Below, piece after piece: positions 61,426 to 64,000 of a stretch of DNA of 64,000 nt. The translations under genes were made by a program, and so were the position numbers. The notes under the pieces are model-generated. The model saw nothing but the letters and a program-made list of their open reading frames with translations. It was not told where the DNA came from and did not search any database. Position 1 is the stretch's first letter. Every line of letters begins with the position of its first letter. This stretch comes from Holophagales bacterium. GTDB lineage: Bacteria > Acidobacteriota > Thermoanaerobaculia > Multivoradales > JAGPDF01. The DNA lies in assembly GCA_016699405.1 (NCBI GenBank), contig CP064972.1:1891501-1955500 (forward strand). The letters run 5' to 3'.

Positions 61426-62016
61426 CTAGGTGAAGGAGACCTTCGGAGCGACGCGTTCGACCGGGTTCTCGACCTCGAGCAGTTGCGCCGGCGTGAAGCC
61501 GAACGAGCCGGCGATGATCGAGGCGGGGAACTTCTCGCGACCGATGTTGTAGGCCATGACGGCGTCGTTGTAGGCCTGCCGCGCGAAGGCCACCTTGTTC
61601 TCCGTGGAGGTGAGCTCCTCCTGGAGCTGCAGCATGTTCTGGTTGGCCTTGAGGTCCGGGTACGACTCGGCGAGGGCGAAGAGCTTGCCGAGCGTGCCGG
61701 AGAGCGCGCCCTCGGCGCTGGCGAGGCCCTGGATCGCGGCGGCGTCGGCCGGATTGGCGGCGGCGCGCGAGGCGGCGGCGCTGGCGGTGTTGCGGGCCTG
61801 GATGACCGCCTCGAGCGTCTCGCGCTCGAACTTCATGTAGCCCTTGACGCTCTCGACGAGGTTGGGGATCAGGTCGTAGCGGCGCTTGAGCTGGACGTCG
61901 ATCTGCGCGAAGGCGTTCTTGAAACGGTTGCGCAGCGTCACCAGCCCGTTGTAGAGGCCGACGACCCAGAAGATGGCGATGACGACGACGGCGAGGACGA
62001 CGAGTCCGAAGACCAT
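61426..62016 (-). CDS. LemA family protein
   Basis: The 196-residue protein has an N-terminal membrane segment (VFGLVVLAVVVIAIFWVVGLYNGLVTL) and the LemA signature NRFKNAFAQIDVQLKRRYDLIPNLVESVKGYMKFERETLE, then the AYNDAVMAYNIGREKFPASIIAGSFGF ending. LemA proteins form helical bundles and often pair with M48 or TPM-domain proteins; the function is unclear. It is 10 bases upstream of the M48 gene in transcription order, so the two are one operon. The N-in orientation with a periplasmic bundle is inferred. Confidence 0.93.
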   Translation of the reverse strand: MVFGLVVLAVVVIAIFWVVGLYNGLVTLRNRFKNAFAQIDVQLKRRYDLIPNLVESVKGYMKFERETLEAVIQARNTASAAASRAAANPADAAAIQGLASAEGALSGTLGKLFALAESYPDLKANQNMLQLQEELTSTENKVAFARQAYNDAVMAYNIGREKFPASIIAGSFGFTPAQLLEVENPVERVAPKVSFT

Positions 62017-62106
62017 GCTGGGGTCCTCCGTGGGTAGGGTTCGGAACGCTGGGTCAACGATACACGCAAGCGCCGCCGCTGTCGCGCCGGCGAGAGCCGC
62101 GATGGT

Positions 62107-62370
62107 CTAGAAGACGGCTCCGAGCTCGCCGGGGATCGGCGTCCGGCAGGCCGGGCAGACGAGCAGGCGGCCGCTGCGCGGCAGCGAGGAGACGAAGTCG
62201 ACCCGGGCGCGGTAGAGGCGGACGACGTGGAGCTCGTGGACCTGCCGCCGGCAGTGCGGGCAGCGTACCGGCTGCTCGAGCCCGTAGACCGCGACCGCGT
62301 CGCGCGTCCATTTCGTCTCCGCATCGGCGGTCGGGCCGTCGGGGCGGATGAGGTCGTTCGGTTCGTCCAC
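62107..62370 (-). CDS. Small zinc-ribbon protein
   Basis: The 87-residue product from GTG 62370 has two Cys pairs, CPHC near residue 37 and CPAC near residue 73, separated by about 35 residues. It has no signal peptide. The reading frame is short and the start is uncertain, but the paired Cys, normal codon use and free position between genes support a real gene. Function is unknown. It precedes lemA on the same strand by about 90 bases. Confidence 0.6.
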   Translation of the reverse strand: MDEPNDLIRPDGPTADAETKWTRDAVAVYGLEQPVRCPHCRRQVHELHVVRLYRARVDFVSSLPRSGRLLVCPACRTPIPGELGAVF

Positions 62371-62513
62371 GGGCGGTCGAGCTCCAGGGTGCTGGGCCGG
62401 GTCTGCGACCCGATGCCGCGCTCGACTGATCGTAGCATCGCGCGGTGCCGCGCTTGCCCTCGCGAGCGCGGCTGGAGCTTGCGAGGCGGGCTCGTTCCGA
62501 CGATACTGCCTCG

Positions 62514-63269
62514 ATGCCGTCGCTCGTCCCCGTCCGCCGCCGGATCGTCGCCGTGCTTTACGGGATCGCCTGTCACGGACTCTTCCTCGCCGGGGTCGGC
62601 GCCATGGTGGTCGGCCTCTACTTCGGGCTGACGCTCGGGCGGGGACCGTTCCATGGCCCATGGGCTGCCCTGGTCAACGTCCTTCTGGTCGGCCAGTTCC
62701 CCCTGCTGCACTCCTACCTGCTGTCCGCGAGCGGCCGGCGGTGGCTGCGCATGCTCGCTCCGCGCGAGCTGGCGGTGGACCTCGAGACGACGGTCTTCGC
62801 CGCCATTTCGAGTCTCCAGTTGCTGCTGTTCTTCGTCCTCTGGTCGCCGAGCGGCAAGGTCTGGTGGGAGCCGCAGGGGGGCGCGCTCGTCGCCCACTCG
62901 GTGCTTTTCGCCGGGGCCTGGCTCTTCCTCGGCAAGGCGCTCGCCGACGCCGGGCTGCCGCTGCAGAGTGGGGCGCTCGGCTGGATGGCGGTCTTTCGCG
63001 GCGAAGCGCCCCGGTTCGACGGCTTCCCGACGCACGGGCTCTTCCGCTATCTGCGGCAGCCGATCTACCTGGGCTTCGCGCTGACGCTCTGGACCGCGCC
63101 GGTCTGGACGCCCGACCGCCTGGCGCTCGCCATCGCCTGGAGCGCGTACTGCTTCGTCGGGCCGCGCTTCAAGGAGGCGCGCTACCGGCGCTACTACGGC
63201 GAAGCGTTCGACCGCTACCGGGAACGGGTGCCGTACCTCCTGCCGTTGCGTCGGCAGCGCCGGGCCTGA
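62514..63269 (+). CDS. Isoprenylcysteine methyltransferase-like membrane methyltransferase (MddA/NnrU-type)
   Basis: The 251-residue polytopic protein starts at ATG 62514; an upstream in-frame start at 62445 would add a basic tail. It has about five hydrophobic segments. The C-terminal ICMT/PEMT signature is GLFRYLRQPIYLGFAL and the FKEARYRRYYGEAFDRYRERVPY block. The family includes ICMT, methanethiol S-methyltransferase MddA and NnrU. The R-x-x-x-P-x-Y-L arrangement and the length near 250 fit MddA-like proteins, which make dimethyl sulfide from methanethiol. The assignment among these is not certain. Its promoter lies in the 143-base divergent gap. Confidence 0.8.
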   Translation: MPSLVPVRRRIVAVLYGIACHGLFLAGVGAMVVGLYFGLTLGRGPFHGPWAALVNVLLVGQFPLLHSYLLSASGRRWLRMLAPRELAVDLETTVFAAISSLQLLLFFVLWSPSGKVWWEPQGGALVAHSVLFAGAWLFLGKALADAGLPLQSGALGWMAVFRGEAPRFDGFPTHGLFRYLRQPIYLGFALTLWTAPVWTPDRLALAIAWSAYCFVGPRFKEARYRRYYGEAFDRYRERVPYLLPLRRQRRA

Positions 63270-63284
63270 TCGCTGCCGGAGGGC

Positions 63285-64000
63285 TCAGCCTTCCGGCTCG
63301 TCTTCGACCGGAACCGGCGTCTCGGCGTCGGTCATCCGCGGTCGGAGCTCCCGATACTTCGCGTCGAGCAACTCGAAGAGCGCGCTGATCTTCTCCAGCC
63401 GTTCGTCGAGCAGCTCGGTCCAGTGGTCGTGCCGCGCCGTCTCGACCGACAGACCGTTGACGCGGAACGTCGAGGCTTCCAGGCGGAATCGGTGATCGCC
63501 GGCGACGAGACGGGCCGACAGCAACTCGGCGCCTTCGTCGACGAATCGCAGGAGCTCCGGGATCACCGCCCCGGAAAGCGTCACCTTCGCCTCGCGTGTC
63601 TGCAGCCGGACGCTGCCGGCGAGCGGCTCGACGAGGACATCGCCCTCTTCGACGAGCGCCCGCAGGAAGCGGCAGCCCCAAACCGACTGACCCGGTTCGC
63701 GGACCTCGAAGAACGGGTGCTGGGGCTCGTCTTCGCCCTCCTCGAGCCAGGGCGCGCGGAAGTCGGCCGAGACCCCGAGCTGGCGCAGCAGCAGGAGGAG
63801 ACTGCCGAGGTGGGCCTTGGCGGTGGTGCCGAGCCAGAGCGTCGTGCCGTCGAGGCAGCCTTCGATCACCTTGGCGCGCGGTGCCGTGCGGTGGACGAGC
63901 TCCTCGGCGGCGAGCTCGCGCAGCTCGCGCCGCTTGCGGCTGCCGAGGTACTGCAGGCCGGTCGCGGCGAGCTCGTCGCGCACCAGCTCCTTGAACCGCT
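63285..64000 (-). CDS. RdgC-like recombination-associated protein (5' end beyond window)
   Basis: The frame is open to the right edge, so 238 residues of the C-terminal part are visible. The region FKELVRDELAATGLQYLGSRKRRELRELAAEELVHR, with the following DGTTLWLGTTAKAHLGSLLLLLRQLG, resembles the middle of RdgC, a DNA-binding ring that modulates RecA. The later part is divergent and RdgC is uncertain. It may be an unrelated exonuclease-like protein. The 16 bases separating it from the convergent methyltransferase hold no terminator. Confidence 0.5.
   Translation of the reverse strand, partial: RFKELVRDELAATGLQYLGSRKRRELRELAAEELVHRTAPRAKVIEGCLDGTTLWLGTTAKAHLGSLLLLLRQLGVSADFRAPWLEEGEDEPQHPFFEVREPGQSVWGCRFLRALVEEGDVLVEPLAGSVRLQTREAKVTLSGAVIPELLRFVDEGAELLSARLVAGDHRFRLEASTFRVNGLSVETARHDHWTELLDERLEKISALFELLDAKYRELRPRMTDAETPVPVEDEPEG

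Noticed and set aside
1..64000. Mobile element, prophage or defence island
   Set aside because: No transposase, integrase, restriction, toxin-antitoxin or CRISPR gene was seen. Gene order and base composition look uniform and chromosomal.

Overview
The window is a stretch of very GC-rich (roughly 70%) bacterial chromosome, almost fully coding, with short intergenic gaps and many 1-4 base stop/start overlaps. The gene set is that of a Gram-negative cell: TamA/TamB-type outer-membrane assembly, a LapA/LapB-type LPS regulator, an O-antigen ligase and several exported lipoproteins. The archaeal-type tRNA amidotransferase pair GatD/GatE, a large IleS2-type isoleucyl-tRNA synthetase, a ScfR/RamB-type regulator and the MacAB-like transporters are compatible with Acidobacteriota (Thermoanaerobaculia-like). 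That placement is an inference from gene content; no rRNA or other phylogenetic marker was analysed. No rRNA, tRNA, CRISPR array, IS element, integrase or phage gene was found.

Layout. 1-2730: surface polysaccharide edge (truncated sugar C-methyltransferase, divergent Trm112-like protein, O-antigen ligase). 2717-13887: a long plus-strand operon running isoprenoid synthesis (prenyl synthase, dxs), tlyA, NAD kinase, then TamB and a TamA/BamA-like protein with seven POTRA repeats, closed by a hairpin. 13963-27374 is minus strand: Zn-peptidase, ScfR/RamB-like regulator, a periplasmic thioredoxin, a MacAB-like efflux cassette (adaptor, two different permeases, ATPase), phosphomannomutase, ileS and a degenerate alpha/beta hydrolase. 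27425-32228 is a plus-strand housekeeping run: def, rlmH, a DksA-like protein with a histone H1-like tail, a LapA-LapB fusion and holA. 32243-36635 is minus: gatD, gatE and a radical SAM gene. 36712-39065 is plus: mutM, a HAD hydrolase and uridine kinase. 39087-41149 is a two-component pair. 41261-47523 is plus: YceI, then a translationally coupled trio (6-pyruvoyl-tetrahydropterin synthase family, lipoprotein, methyltransferase), then a single reading frame joining a CPBP membrane protease to a penicillin acylase. 47604-50378 is minus: DEAD-box helicase, dinB and a lone NFACT-R protein. 50535-57152 is plus: lipoprotein MsrB, RNase E/G, aceE and an alpha/beta hydrolase. 57176-62370 is minus: response regulator, hybrid-looking kinase, M48 peptidase, LemA and a small zinc ribbon protein. 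The window ends with a MddA/ICMT-like membrane methyltransferase (plus) and a truncated RdgC-like gene (minus).

The most interesting signal is regulatory. An identical 16-base near-palindrome lies just upstream of the ScfR/RamB-like regulator (16306-16321) and upstream of aceE (53495-53510), 37 kb apart. RamB is a known regulator of aceE in Corynebacterium, so this suggests an autoregulated carbon-flux regulator controlling pyruvate dehydrogenase here. The aceE leader also holds two mutually exclusive hairpins, the second abutting the start codon. Other notable items are the CPBP-penicillin acylase fusion, the H1-tailed DksA, the LapA-LapB fusion, bacterial GatDE, and the seven-POTRA TamA partner.
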